The position numbers and the translations under genes were made by a program. Source: Triops longicaudatus (taxonomy: Eukaryota > Arthropoda > Branchiopoda > Notostraca > Triopsidae). Taken from it: a stretch of DNA of 64,000 nucleotides. Below are positions 25,201-37,038 of the stretch, one piece after another. The notes under the pieces are model-generated. The model was not told where the DNA came from, ran no database searches, and worked only from the letters and a program-made list of their open reading frames with translations. The stretch spans positions 233,539 to 297,538 of the forward strand of contig JAGQDJ010000067.1 in the NCBI GenBank assembly GCA_022885665.1, given 5' to 3'. Numbering within the stretch: the stretch's first letter is position 1; every line of letters begins with the position of its first letter.

Positions 25201-28200
25201 TAGTCAACATTTGGCTGGTCCATGGGTGCTGCAGAAATGAACCGCATTTTTCCGTACGTTTAGCGAGGCGTTACGTGGTATTCATAAAACTTTTCCAACA
25301 ATATTAAACCCTTTTAAAAAACATTATCGAGCCGTAAAAGGGTTGGATTATGAAAATCTCATTCAGTAAAAATGGGCATTAAATCCGGTTACGAAGTTAG
25401 CTTTTGTATAGTCGTCATGGGAAGTGATTTGAATCTTGACTTCCGTTTTAGTTAGCATATAGCCAGTCCGTATCAACGAGGTGAAAGAGAACGAACATGG
25501 GGGGCACTAGTATGATCTCGGACACCTTGTGCTTTTTTTCGTTTTTGAAGTGTCGCTTATTCAACAAGCTACTTTACGATGGATGCAAGAAAAGGACGGG
25601 TGATCGAAGCCGTAAGCGTCATTGCTCAAGCACCAACGCTTTTTGGGTGATGTGCAGCACAACGACAGAGCTGGCAACCGTGCGAAGGTTAAAGCCGTGC
25701 ATTTCGTTAACAAATAGAAGAGGCTCTACGGTCTTTTCATGTTAAGCTATAGCTTCACGGTAAAGCACATAAGGGAGACGGGAAAAAGCTTGTGTGGCTT
25801 GTGTGCTCGCTTAGTAAAGCAATTCTACTTAAAAAAAAAATCCCCCACTGTCGGATGTTTTATTATTATTCTGAGCAAGCCCGCCAAGTAAGAGTAAAGC
25901 CATGTTTCTCTTTCTCGGAGCTCGCCGTACGTCTTGTACGCAAACAGACGTAAACAATCGTGCTCTAACTCGCTTTCTTCGAGACCATACAAATGGGTCC
26001 TAGTGCATCGAAAATTAGCTCCAGATGTGCTAATAGCCGTTTTGCCGGAGCTTAGGTTCATTTGAGTCCAAAGTGACGTCAGGATAAGTTTTATTTTAAA
26101 ATGTGGCTTTTAGTATATTTTTGTACAGATATAATGCTGGAATCAGTTTATTCATTTTGAGGATCCTTTATGAATTTGTGTGAAAACTTTGGGGAGTTCG
26201 AGGCCATTAACTGCTTAATGTATCCCATTGTTTTTCCTCGCTTGTTTCATCTGTATTGCTGAGTTCCCTTAATTCAACTTGAAAGGTGTGTCAGCGGAAG
26301 TCGTTACGCGGTGCATAAGTCTCACGTAACATGCAGCCCTTCCCACGCTATTGTGGAGGCTTGTCGTAGAAAATGGAATTAAAAAAGAAGGTAGAAAAGA
26401 AAGTCTGTAGGCTACATGTGGCTCATAGGCCAAGACCACCAAAATAATTCTTCGGAGTAAGGCGGTAAAGCTACAGGAAGTTTCATTAATATTCTTCTAA
26501 TATCTGTTGGGAAGATTAACTATCTCATTTGCATAAAAGGACTCCCTTTCAAACTCATGGAGCCCATTATAGTTCGGAAACTGCGACTTCGCATTCCTAG
26601 TGTTGCGTTTCTTCCTTTGATGTTTTTTCGTGAATTTAGCCTTTTGAAAGACTCGGAGGAAACTCGAACGTGTTTGAAGACTTGCGACTTCTGGCGTCAC
26701 TTCCGTTGGGTAAAAAGTACACCCAGCACGTGCACTTGCAAGGGTAGGCTACAGGAACCTTATTATTTTGCTGCCAGAAAAAGGAAAAGAAAAAACGAGT
26801 TTACTATTTTTGGGTGGTGTTATCCTCGGAGTTTATCGTTTGTTTCTAGCATTTGTTTGTATTTAAGAACACTGAAGACGTTTATTGGGCTATAAGCAAG
26901 TTAATTATGTAAAAGGGCGACGACAAAAGCCTGTTGGGTACCATGGGAGGTCAGCTTACCGTCATTTTTCTCCTTTGCTTCTGATTTCATGCATGTGCGA
27001 GGAGATGGGGAGGCTGGGATTGCGAAGTGATCCTTTCAGCTGAAACCATAGTGGTCGGCCTACGAAGACGGGTCCTGATGGACTTTTTCTATTGAGTTCC
27101 GGAACTAAAATTACGTTGGCGCCTCAATGGCTCATTCCATGGCCCTTGTCTAACTCACATAACTTTTACTTTTTTTTCCTGTGCCTCGTTGGAGTGTTAT
27201 ATGGGTTCTCTATGCGGACACGAAAAGCAAGCTCATCCTTTCTTCACAGCTGAGTTAGAAAACGATTATATATAGGGAGTCTTCGTTAGGAGAAAGGAGT
27301 TGACAAGACGCGTAAGGGTAGGACACTTTTTAAATTTAGATGTCTGTGTGCGTGGAGGCTTTAACACGGAAGAAAAAGGGAAAGGAATAGATGCAGTGTT
27401 TTATTGTCCTCGACTCCACTTGAATGGCGGGGATCATCTTTCGAGGCACATTCCGTTGCTGTAGTCCGTAAGCTTGTAAGACTTTATGGCTGTAATTGCA
27501 CTCAGGAAAAAGATTTGCATGGTTTGTCTTGTAAAAGCTGTAATAGTCCAGCGGTCTTGTATTACACGAATTTGCAGTGTAATGGTTTTTACAGAGTTTA
27601 GCTCGTAAGCTTGACACATGCTTTGGAGCCTTCCGGAATGGTTAAGAGCATAATGGTTCGAAATACTACTCCACTACCTCTCACAAACCAACGAAGAAAT
27701 GGGGCAAACCTATTTGTAGTTTTTGTTGCACACATCAAACGAACTTTTGCGTGATCCGTAGCACATGTGAATATCGTCACTTGCGTGGTGTACGTTTTTT
27801 TTAAAATAATCGGTCAGGAGATAGTTACGTCAGTCGGTTTACATGGCTGAGTAATCCACTTTTGCAACAAAAAACGTCTGTTTTTCTCGATTAATAAATT
27901 CTGAATGTTTAGTTATTCTTCCACGCGTAAGACATTTTCCAGAGGACGTAAACTGTGATTTTGTTCTATATTGGGACATAAGGTACTTCAATTTAATTTT
28001 TCCTGTTTTTCTTTAAAGCTTGATTTTCTTACGTTATTTGATGCTGTCTGGGATATTTTTTGTTTTATAGCATGCTTGACGTATCGGAGATTAGTTATTG
28101 CATGTATGAAACAACTGTTGGCACAGATCCACAAAGAGTGGATGCACTGTAACGAGCATTGTTTTTAGCACGATGCTCCTTATTGTGCATCATGGTTGTT

Positions 28201-31200
28201 GTATGTAACACATTTTATTGTATAGTGTGGGTTGTGTATATTTTACGTAAATATGCGTTAGTGCATACAGTTATGGACGCACGAGGAACTCAACGCTTCA
28301 GTGCCGTAACTCTTTATCAATATAACTTTACAGGGAAAGTCTGATAATGTTTGTTTAATCTTCTGAACAAGTCTACGAAGAGCAATACGAAGCTATATCT
28401 AGTAGCAAGACTAGTTATGTTAAAAAATGTTACAGTGAACAAGTATTTTAATCGAAGAAGGAGAAATGTTCGCACTAGTGTTTACTTAAAAAAAGAGTAC
28501 ATGTTGTTCGATTCTGACAAAAAGTGCTTAATTACTTGATTGCTGTTGCTGTCCTTCAGTATGAAACATACCTTCACCGTACTTCATATGCTCGCAAACA
28601 AAGAGCTAAGCCTCACGCAATCACAAAAAATATATGCAGACAAAAAGATGTACAGTACATGCGCAGTTTGCTAGCATCAAAATCGAACGCCAATGAATCT
28701 TTCGTTTCAGCTAGTGTATCGTCGTTCAAAATCGAGATATGAACTGAAACAATGCATTATAATTGCGTTTTGGTTGCTAAGCAATTAATTACCCCTTGCC
28801 GTGTTTTGTCCCAGTTCCGCTATTTGTGGTATTGAGCAGGTCTGGAAATTCGAAAAGCCTTAATGTGTACTAATTGCAAAACAGTATAACTGTGTCCGCA
28901 TACAAGCGAAATTTGACGTAATTATTTGCACCTGGCATGACAGGAGTCTATTTGAGAAACGAAACGGAAAATGCTGACGTTAACGTTGTAGAACTTCCGC
29001 TTCCTCTAAAGCCAGGAGCTAAACATTTTGGCAAGCTGGCACATTCGTGTAGGAAGAGATATTTTACGAAAAAAGAAACACCCATTCCCCCGGTGCATAG
29101 ATGAAAAACCGTTCATTACTTGAGTTCTCATGAGGCGTGTGGTATACGCTTGAGAAGTTGCAGAGCTTCTAGTCAGACTCTTGGAGCGCCCAGCACACGC
29201 TGGACTTGATAAACCTTTTTTTTCTGGTTTATGCGTCGTCTCTGTTTGGGACTCCGAATAGGCTCGTTTTGTTTTAATTATAGTGTTTTCATACTGTTTT
29301 ACCCGGAACTTGGAGTAGAATAGCGCGTCAAAGGTTGTGTTGTGGAATGTGTTGAGCAAAGCCTTAAGGATCCTAAATAGCAAAAGAGGATTAAAAAATT
29401 GAAATGTAGGAAGGAGTGGCCTTTTGACAACCTCTTGACCCCTTCTCCAGTTCCAAGGAATGAATGGGAGGGCATAATGCACCTTTCATGCCTTTCCACC
29501 AGGCCTGTTTCCAAGTTAAGATGTTAAAACCCACGATTAGCATAGCAATAAACACGATAAACCTTTTCAATTTTAAAAATTTGTGCAATAATTCTTTAGA
29601 AATAATACCCTCTTCTGAAGGTGTGCTGTCTGGGAATTTGGCAAAACTACAAAAAGAAACTAACTCATAGAAATAGGCACCGGTAACATAGTAAAGGAAA
29701 AGTGTCATCCTGGTAGGAACTGCAAAAGGAACCGGCTATTAACGCAGCTCATCATAATTGTTTACTTAGTGTTGTTTATGCGTCGTTAAGATTGCCAATT
29801 AAGCAAAATGGGACGGATTTTCTGCCGTTAGAAGGAAAAAAGTAGAGCTTAATATTGAATTTTTTTTTCGGGTCGCAAGTGTGCGTCATCAGGAATCAGA
29901 TTCCATTGCTCAAGGGTAATACGCTGTGCGCATGAACGGAGCGCCATTGCGCCACTATGGCAGGATTACATAGGACCAAATGCTCTAATTTAACTGCTGC
30001 CTTATTTTTTAGAGGAATAATCACTCCTTGTCGCCAAGGCGACCAAGTACAGATGCGCGAAACCACTTTTTTGGGCCTAACAATGGTTTGTCGATCGTTG
30101 ACCCCCTTTTTACGGATTTTCGAACCCTTGAACTTATCTTTCAAGGGTGAGATATTTAGCAAATTCTCCCTCGCAGCCCCTATTGTTGTACATCGGCAGT
30201 TGGAATGTACCCAATAGAGGAAACTCACCTTTATATATATACCTTTCCCACTAACCTTATCTTGATGCCGCTCCTCTATTGACCTGGGGTCCTCGAAACT
30301 TTTGAGAACATGGATCTGAAAGGGTGAAATTCCTCCTTATGAATATGGAGAAGGTCAGGAAAGGTTAAATTGGCGCCGAAGATAGGGATGTGCTGAATTA
30401 GAAGGGTGAACGTTGGTGTATACTAATTGCTATTTTTTGCTTTGTAGCTTACAGCAAACCGGCTTCGTCTGACGAGTTTGACTACGAATCCGAAACCGGA
30501 GGCACTTTAGATAGATTGAACGCACGTAGTAGCAATCATGATGGCACGGACAATTATGAATACGATGACAAAGAAGAAGAAACGGGAGAAGAAACGAATG
30601 GTGTGGTGCCATCCTTTGTTAGCAGCCCAGTGCAGTTGAAAATTAAAGCAGGAGAAAGTGTTCGATTACCTTGCGAAGTCGACAATATGGGTAACTTAAA
30701 CTTTTTTCATAGAAAAAAAAAATATTTTCTCCGCATTTATTTTATGTATGTCCAGTTAAAATTTTGGTTCATAGTTTTAATCGAGACTCATACTCAAAAT
30801 GTTGATTTTTCTATCTAAAAAAAAAATCCTACAAGGAAGACTTGCAGTAGTTCGGGATTCATCAAGTTTTTCTTTCACATCGTGCTGTAGGATCGTACAC
30901 ATTGCTGTGGAAACGCGAGGAAGGCGATATTCTCACGGCTGGATCCGTCTTGGTGACGCGTGACAAACGCTTTTCCCGTGAAGGCAATACTTTGATAATT
31001 AACAACGTCAACATCACTGATCGAGGTGTTTACATCTGTCAGCTATCTACACAGACCTCAAGAGAATTGGCGCACACTATTGAAGTGCTGGGTAAATAGA
31101 CAGTTTGTGAACGTTTCAACTTAACTTAAAATGGCAAAACATGATGTCGTTCGTTTTTCATAGCCCCTCCCACTGCCAAAAGTGTACCTAACAACGGAGT

Positions 31201-33438
31201 TTTGGTAGCGCGCAAGGATGAACCTGTTACTCTAGCTTGCGATGTTACTGGTTATCCGTCTCCTAGTGTGACATGGACTAGGGCGGTAAGATGGGAAGAT
31301 TACGACGGGGGAATATTTCAATTAAAAACTCTTGTTTTTCCAAATGTAGGGCAAGAAGATGCCCGATGGGCAAGCTTCAATGACCGGTCTGTCCATCACT
31401 ATTTCACAACCGAACCGTCACCATGCTGGACTTTATGAATGCATGGCCGAGAATGGGGAAGGACCAGCAGCCAAAGCCTCCATTAACTTGCAGATCCTGT
31501 GTATGTGAAACTCTAAAATCAATCAACCGTAGCACAATGGCGATTCGTCAATCATAACTTTGACTTGTCTCCATTTTTCATTGCGGTTTTGCCATTTGTC
31601 ATCAAGAAAAGAAAAAGGCTTTTATTCAATTGTCAAACGCTTTTGTTCATTTTAGACCCACCTGAGGTAGAAGTGGAGCGTACCTCCGTTAACTCGGGTG
31701 AAGGTTATGATACCGAGTTGGTTTGTATCGTTCACGCGGAACCCCGAGCTTCGGTAACTAGGAAATAACACTTTTTGCTCGACATTCTTACCACAATAGG
31801 GAAATTCTTTTTTTGTCGTACCGAATTAAGGTATCCTGGTTAAATAACGGACGCGTAGTGGAGCCGCAAGGGCATATTACCGTGACTGCAGCTGGCAGTC
31901 GCCACGTTTTGGCAATCAAGGACGTTAAAGCAACGGATTTTGGCAATTATACTTGTTTGGCCAATAACTCCATGGGCAGCATGCATCAAATGATTGAAGT
32001 TTCAGGTAAAACTTAGTACAGTATTTTAATGTGCCTACGTGGCTCAGAGGTATGGTAATTGCAATAACCGGGGTTTATTTATAGGGTTGGCTAGTCAAGC
32101 TGTTTGGAAGCCTATTCATATCGAAGGAGACGCAGCTCATTTGCAGTGGGTGGCTGAAAGTCATGCTCCGATCGTGGAATTTAAACTTTCACTCCGTCAC
32201 TTAGAAGTAAACTCGTCGTACTTCTTCATTTCTTACCGTAGTTTATTTTCAAACCACTTTTTATCCTCCTCCTTTTTTGCCTTTTTAGACGGGATCAAGC
32301 CAAGAGATTATCGTCCAAGCTGATAGTCCTCAAGGCGTTCTATATACCGGGAAACATGAACTCCAATCTCTTTCACCTCAGCAAACCTATGAGCTGGTAG
32401 TCGTTGCCAAGAATCGATTCGGATGGAGCCGGGAATCTAAAGTTTTGAAGATTACGGGTCAAGGATCAGGTAAACAACTTTGGTTTACCCTGAACTTTTA
32501 TATGAGATTGAAAAGTCGTCCGTCTTTTACTCCGCATCATTTGTTTCACTTCCTTTTCGTTACTTAGACTGCATTTTTGAAACCTTAGGTTCGTTTGCCT
32601 TTCGATAAACTAACCGGTTTTGTATGCGTAAGAATCTGTCTTAAATTTTTGGCTTTTTAAGGTCATTGTGAAAACTATACTTGAAGTACAAGACGTTAGG
32701 TGCTGTAGTAACAATGGGAAAAAATGATCAAAAAAAACTTTGCCAGGCCTAAGTAAAGCCAAAGCTTGCCTTGACAAAGACATGGCTTTCCTGTCTATGT
32801 TACGATCAACTCCCGATTCGATTGTTTTTCCCATTTCTCAGGAGATATTATAACAAGCGTGTGTTATATATACTTACAACAAGCGTGTGTTCTGAGTTTA
32901 GTATCACTAAGAACATGTAAACTTAACTAACGTTGTGGTGATGGTTACATTGGCAATCGTAGTTGTGACGAGTGATGAAGCTAGCGATGGAGGGTTCGTC
33001 AGTCAAGTGCAAGTAACAGGTAAAATGCACGAACAAGCAAGCCCGCTGTGCATGAGTTTGGCTTTCATTGACGTGTCAAGTCTGAAAGTCTGTGTCTCTT
33101 AATTTACTTACGTTTCCCTTTTCAGAGGCTACGTCCAGCCAAAGCTCGACGCCGAAAAATAAAGCTTCTGACACGAGGCCAATATTCGGAATTTTGATGG
33201 CTCTTCTTGCTTCCAGCATATTAGTCGTCGTCTGTTAGTTGTGACAAATAATTGGTAATTTTTCATTTTTGCATTTTGGTGTATTACACTCATAAATCTG
33301 CTTTAGGGTTCAGCATAACGGATTAAGGGTTTACTAATCGCGCAATTATTTCCTTCAGCTTTCGAGTGTTACAAGCATGAGGAAGCGAACGAAGTGGCGG
33401 AGCATCTAAAAATGAAGCTTGGTGGAGAAGACTTTTGA
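19244..33438 (+). CDS. Ig-superfamily adhesion protein, 3 Ig + FN3 (klingon/wrapper-like)
   Basis: Exons: 19244-19304, 30448-30690, 30891-31091, 31164-31285, 31350-31500, 31656-31753, 31831-32005, 32085-32206, 32289-32469, 32963-33019, 33126-33238. They give 507 residues; an alternative end uses 33126-33233 plus 33359-33438 (532 residues). A signal peptide is completed across the first junction (g|ct gives ...LFAFAYSKP). Next come an acidic, Tyr-containing linker, three Ig domains with the usual Cys...Trp...DxGxYxC patterns (VYICQ, LYECMA, NYTCLA), one FN3 domain (YELVVVAKNRFG) and a hydrophobic C-terminus. Three Ig plus one FN3 matches Drosophila klingon and wrapper, which are neural adhesion proteins; lachesin lacks the FN3. 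A role in cell adhesion is inferred. The first intron is about 11.1 kb, unlike all others. The exon linkage rests on phase and signal-peptide logic. Confidence 0.8.
22574..22861 (+). CDS. Unrecognised hydrophilic ORF inside the long intron
   Basis: An ATG-initiated ORF of 95 codons follows a TTGCAG tract. Its first 75 residues are hydrophilic and charged (for example LEKFYERNRPSVSRRNS) with balanced codon use, unlike the low-complexity chance ORFs nearby; the last 20 turn hydrophobic and AT-rich, as if the frame runs past a donor. A good donor candidate is the gtatct after RPS at about 22709. The ORF at 24020-24211 could supply a following exon. I do not recognise the family, so this may be a nested gene, an alternative exon or a relic. 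Confidence 0.3.
   Translation: MRMEPYRRKSRVQRVHQLGEENEEGPWKTSLSLELEKFYERNRPSVSRRNSYHEGQELNLVKPLFGETFVKKIQSRMEIFKLFFFNICPPKKHML
24020..24211 (+). CDS. Second unrecognised coding-like segment in the long intron
   Basis: This stretch is open to a TGA at 24209-24211 and has no convincing ATG, as expected of a terminal exon. The residues look helical and protein-like (ENNRLLSKSIDPNQRKEIID, then EVNNEILSCGFLVRQLC). Acceptor-like sequences (gcacgcag and ttttgcag) precede it at 24016 and 24029. It could be the last exon of a small nested gene that starts at 22574. I cannot name a homologue. Confidence 0.25.
   Translation: MQNLEATYFVGENNRLLSKSIDPNQRKEIIDEVNNEILSCGFLVRQLCTEISISKLICARSDD
33234..33358 (+). 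other. Optional last intron of the Ig gene
   Basis: The donor GTTAGT overlaps the stop codon of the shorter reading (tgt tag). If this 125-bp segment is retained, the protein ends right after a hydrophobic stretch, as GPI-anchored proteins do. If it is spliced to the acceptor ttccttcag, the frame continues (t + ct) into a tail of about 26 charged residues ending in TGA at 33436-33438. Both reading frames are intact. Confidence 0.45.
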
Positions 33439-33880
33439 ATCTAATCGATTTAGTGTTTATTAAAAATCGTAGACATTCTCCTCCAGTCATGTTACAGCCC
33501 CGCGGGGAAATTTTTGTGCTTTAGTGCTTTGTAACTGAAGCGATCCTAATCGAAACCTGTGCAGTGCAAGCTAGTGTAGAAATTGGACTCGCATTTTGAA
33601 ACCGAGAAACGAGGAAAAAGAAACGAAGTCTGGGAAGCAAAAGATACGTGCCTGTCATCTCCGTTTAATCAGGAATTTACCTCTTTGTGCGTTTTTTTTT
33701 TTTCAAGCTGAAGTCTTCGACAACGTACTTTTGATTTTGTAACTAAATTTGCCTCCGATAGCCTCATAATGAGTATTTATGATTAATCCAGCAAAAGACA
33801 GCGTCTGCTCCGTTTTATTTTTTCAGTGGTCTTGTACAGTTCTTTCTGTATGCATCCTTTTGTCTTTCCCAGTATCCGGA

Positions 33881-33896
33881 AATAAATATAAATAAA
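33881..33896 (+). terminator. Poly(A) signals of the Ig gene
   Basis: Two AATAAA hexamers (33881-33886 and 33891-33896) lie about 450 bases past the last coding exon. Confidence 0.55.
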
Positions 33897-34372
33897 ATAG
33901 AACTATTCTTCAGTAACTAGTTCAGTGATTACGTCGAACGCGAAACCTTAATACTTGTGTAATATAGTAGTATATTCCTTTAAGGCTTAAACATATTGGA
34001 TTTTGCCAAATCCCTCGACTTTTGTTTCTAATTTGGATGTGAAATACGTGTTAATTAGCTCAACAACAAAGGCTCCATTCGTGAGGTTCTTCCTCATGTT
34101 TGGTAAATGCGCCTCTATGATAACTACATCTTCGATTTGTCATGACGTATTTTTTTAGCACATATGTCTAAAACGAAGGAAAAAACCTGTTTCCTTCGTT
34201 GGATTCTACACCTCAGATGTGTATTAAAATGGAAAGCTAGGTTACATATTCCAGTTTTACTTTAAAACAAAATTATTAAGTTTCTGTACAGAGCAATATT
34301 TCCCCCCTTTTATAATGAGATATGGGACGTTAATTTGTATTCTCGTCAATGTGTCCCGGTCGTGCTAGATGA

Positions 34373-34578
34373 ACTTAGGGCAGTGGTGCCCAACCTTTTT
34401 CCACCCGAGGGCCGCGCGCGACATAATATATAGTCTCGCGGGCCTGAATGTTCCGGTTTCGCCAGAATCATGCCGACGTTAAAAATGAAACTATGCAGTG
34501 ATATACATGAGCGGTATAAATGAGCGGGCCGTATGAGGCACCTTCGCGGGCCGTAGGTTGGGCACCACTGACTTAGGG
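34373..34578. mobile_element. Non-autonomous hAT (Charlie-type ends) element with 8-bp TSD
   Basis: The element itself is 34381-34570 (190 bp). It starts cagtggtgcccaacct and ends with the exact reverse complement, a 16-bp perfect terminal inverted repeat. It is flanked on both sides by the identical 8-mer acttaggg (34373-34380 and 34571-34578). CAGTGGT..CCAACCT ends and 8-bp target duplications are typical of hAT/Charlie elements. The interior has no ORF and repeats gcgggccgta near its right end. The perfect target duplication suggests a recent insertion. Confidence 0.85.
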
Positions 34579-36154
34579 GTACCGAGACAAATTAGCCACT
34601 GCTGAGGAAAGGTGAACATCCCCTACTGTTCAAATAGGTGTGAGGAAAAGCTGGAAATTCGTTCTTCTTGTGGGGAGGCTATTCTCACGAAAGCTTTACT
34701 CGACTTTATTCAACTACAGCAAAAGTTACTCATGTTTTAACTTCTTTTGTCCACTTTTTCGAATTTACCCTTTCGTTGCCAGCTGGCTTGAGTGCCTTAG
34801 GACCAACGTACTGCACGTTAGCATAGGTAAGGTAAACTTACCTTCCTCAGCGAACAAACAAGCAGAAGCTGTTCATGGTTAGTGGCTTCTTTCCCCGGTG
34901 CACATGTATTTCGTCAGTGTTGACAATCGGAGAATCTTAGTCAGATAAATATACAACAGACGATAAGCTTGTCGAAATTGGCAAGCTTACCTCAGACGTA
35001 CCTTGGCTCAGGTCAGTCGTAACCTTTCGCGTTTTCTAAATTGTTACTTAGTGCTTAAACATAATTAACATTCAAATTCATATCTTGCGATGCAGATTGA
35101 ACCTGTCTCTTTGAGAGCCGTTACGTTCCTGGAGAAAGGATATAGAAGAACATACTAGTGTGAAAACCAGAGGTCCCTCCGTGTTTGGGGTAGGCGAAAT
35201 GTAATGTGAGGGTTTGTGGGGTTTCCCCCCTAAGGAAAAGAACTAATAGAATAATATTATTATTATACACTAGACCATATTACTTTTGATAGTCACGGAC
35301 TACTACAGTCAAAATACGAGAGTCATTGTATCGTAAATCAATTATTATGGTTTAAATGTGATCGACTTCACTCACACCACTGAAAATCTACAGAAATTAA
35401 GAAGACAACTTATCATTTGGATCGGATTCTCGTTAACAGAGACAAAATAAGAGTTAGTTTTCACTTTATTGTTCACATAAAACACTGGGTATATTCACAA
35501 TGCAACACCACTGTGGCTTTTCCTATCCCTTGTAACATTACTTCAAAGAATTAAGTGTCAAAGCTTCTAAAGCTTAGGTTCGTAACTTCTATTTAACTTA
35601 AGAAAAACTATAATCCAATTTCTGGGCATGTAAAGTAGACATGACAATAAGAACACCTTTTTTTAAAGAAAAGCTGCAAAATTAAATGTTCGTTAATTTC
35701 TCGTTTAATGCTTTTTATTTTTATGGTAAACTTCTGTAACAAATAATTTTCGATATTTGCTGCGTCAATAATTTTTTTTACAGCTGTATATTTTAAAGTT
35801 GTATATTATGACTTTTGTTACATTTATGTCGCTTTACGAGTAACCCGAGTTTCCTCTTCTATGAAAAATTATAGCTATTATGACTTATCATAATAAATAC
35901 TTCTAAGCTAGGTTCTTATTAATTTCGACTTCATTCGTGTTATTCACGACTGTTGTCACTAATAACGGTCGTAACTTGCGCTGACTTTTGAAGAAAAAAA
36001 ACGCAGTTTCTATAACACCCGATCACCCACATAACCAACATGGCGTGGCTTTGACGTCGCGAACGGCGTGTTTCAAGTATTTTTTTTAAGAGTGGAGCCT
36101 CTAACACTCTATACACGGCTATTATGAAATCTCTTAATAGTTTTATAAAGGATT

Positions 36155-36338
36155 AGTACCAACAAGGCCGTACCCAGAATGGTTAGAGGGTCCATCCCTC
36201 CCCCCTTTCCACGCCGAAACTTTTGTTTTATAATGGGGAAAATAGGACAAACCGCAAATGTCCGAAAAAAGTTGTCCCCCCTCCCCGAAAGGGCATAACC
36301 CCTTCTGAACTAAAATTCCTGGGTACGGCTCGGAGTAC
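36155..36338. mobile_element. Short inverted-repeat transposon, C-run rich
   Basis: The left end carries gccgtacccagaat and the right end, on the other strand, gccgtacccaggaat, framing about 174 bp (36160-36333). Next to the inverted repeats lie runs of C and G. The pentamer agtac flanks both sides (36155-36159 and 36334-36338) and may be a target duplication. The superfamily is not clear. Confidence 0.55.
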
Positions 36339-37038
36339 TAGTATTAAGTGCGCAGCTCTTTTTCAACGATTTTCCTGCGTTGAAATTTTCTAGATTATAC
36401 CTAGTGTACTACGCCAGAATCTGTCAAGTATCGAACTTTCAACCATCTTCCTCTCGACCGCTCTGCAAAATCGCAGCTTTACTCTAGTCTTTTACGGAAA
36501 TGTTTCAAATATCGTTGGAATTTACAGAATGGCAATCGGTCTGATAGATCTGTTGATAGTAAGACGAAATCGAAATGTCCAATATATTGCATATTGACCT
36601 CCACTACTTCAGCTACTTCAGTAGAATAAGAAAAGTTGTCAAGTAGATTTTCTGCGTCCTCTTGACTCTCATGAACAAAGAAGTGACCGCGCCCCGGTCT
36701 TATTGAAAAACTAAATGTTACAAATGATAGAGCTAGGCAGTTCTGATATCTTTTAAGTGTTTCCTATGTCGGAGAATCTATCGACGTACATCAATGCTAC
36801 AATCTCCAATACTGGATACCTCATTGTACCAACCCATACATTCTATAAGCGTAAAGATAAAACTTAAGGTTTATGGCTGCTAAAACCGAAACACTTTTAG
36901 CGGGCTTTCTGGTCTATTTCGCCGAACTGTCGTCAACAGTGCATTGGCGTTGTTGTTGTTGCTTGTATCGGAGAAACACGTGTTAATGTCTCTGGTCTGC
37001 CGAAACTTTCTCGTCATTTGTGTTCAAATTAACTAAAC

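Larger units (their letters stand above)
19305..30447 (+). other. Unusually long first intron of the Ig gene
   Basis: These 11.1 kb lie between the signal-peptide exon (donor gtaaat) and the second exon (acceptor tttgtag). Most is AT-rich with no recognisable gene. Two segments look more protein-like than their surroundings: 22574-22861 and the open stretch around 24020-24211. Regulatory elements are likely in an intron this long but none can be named from sequence alone. Confidence 0.5.
33897..37038. other. Intergenic region with two short transposons
   Basis: I see no conserved coding sequence. The region contains a hAT-type non-autonomous element (34381-34570) and another inverted-repeat element (36160-36333). 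The rest is AT-rich. The TRMT6 promoter should be at the right end. Confidence 0.55.

Noticed and set aside
29006..29482. Minus-strand ORF of 158 codons in the long intron
   Set aside because: No recognisable family and no signal peptide or splice context; overlapping ORFs of similar quality exist in other frames.
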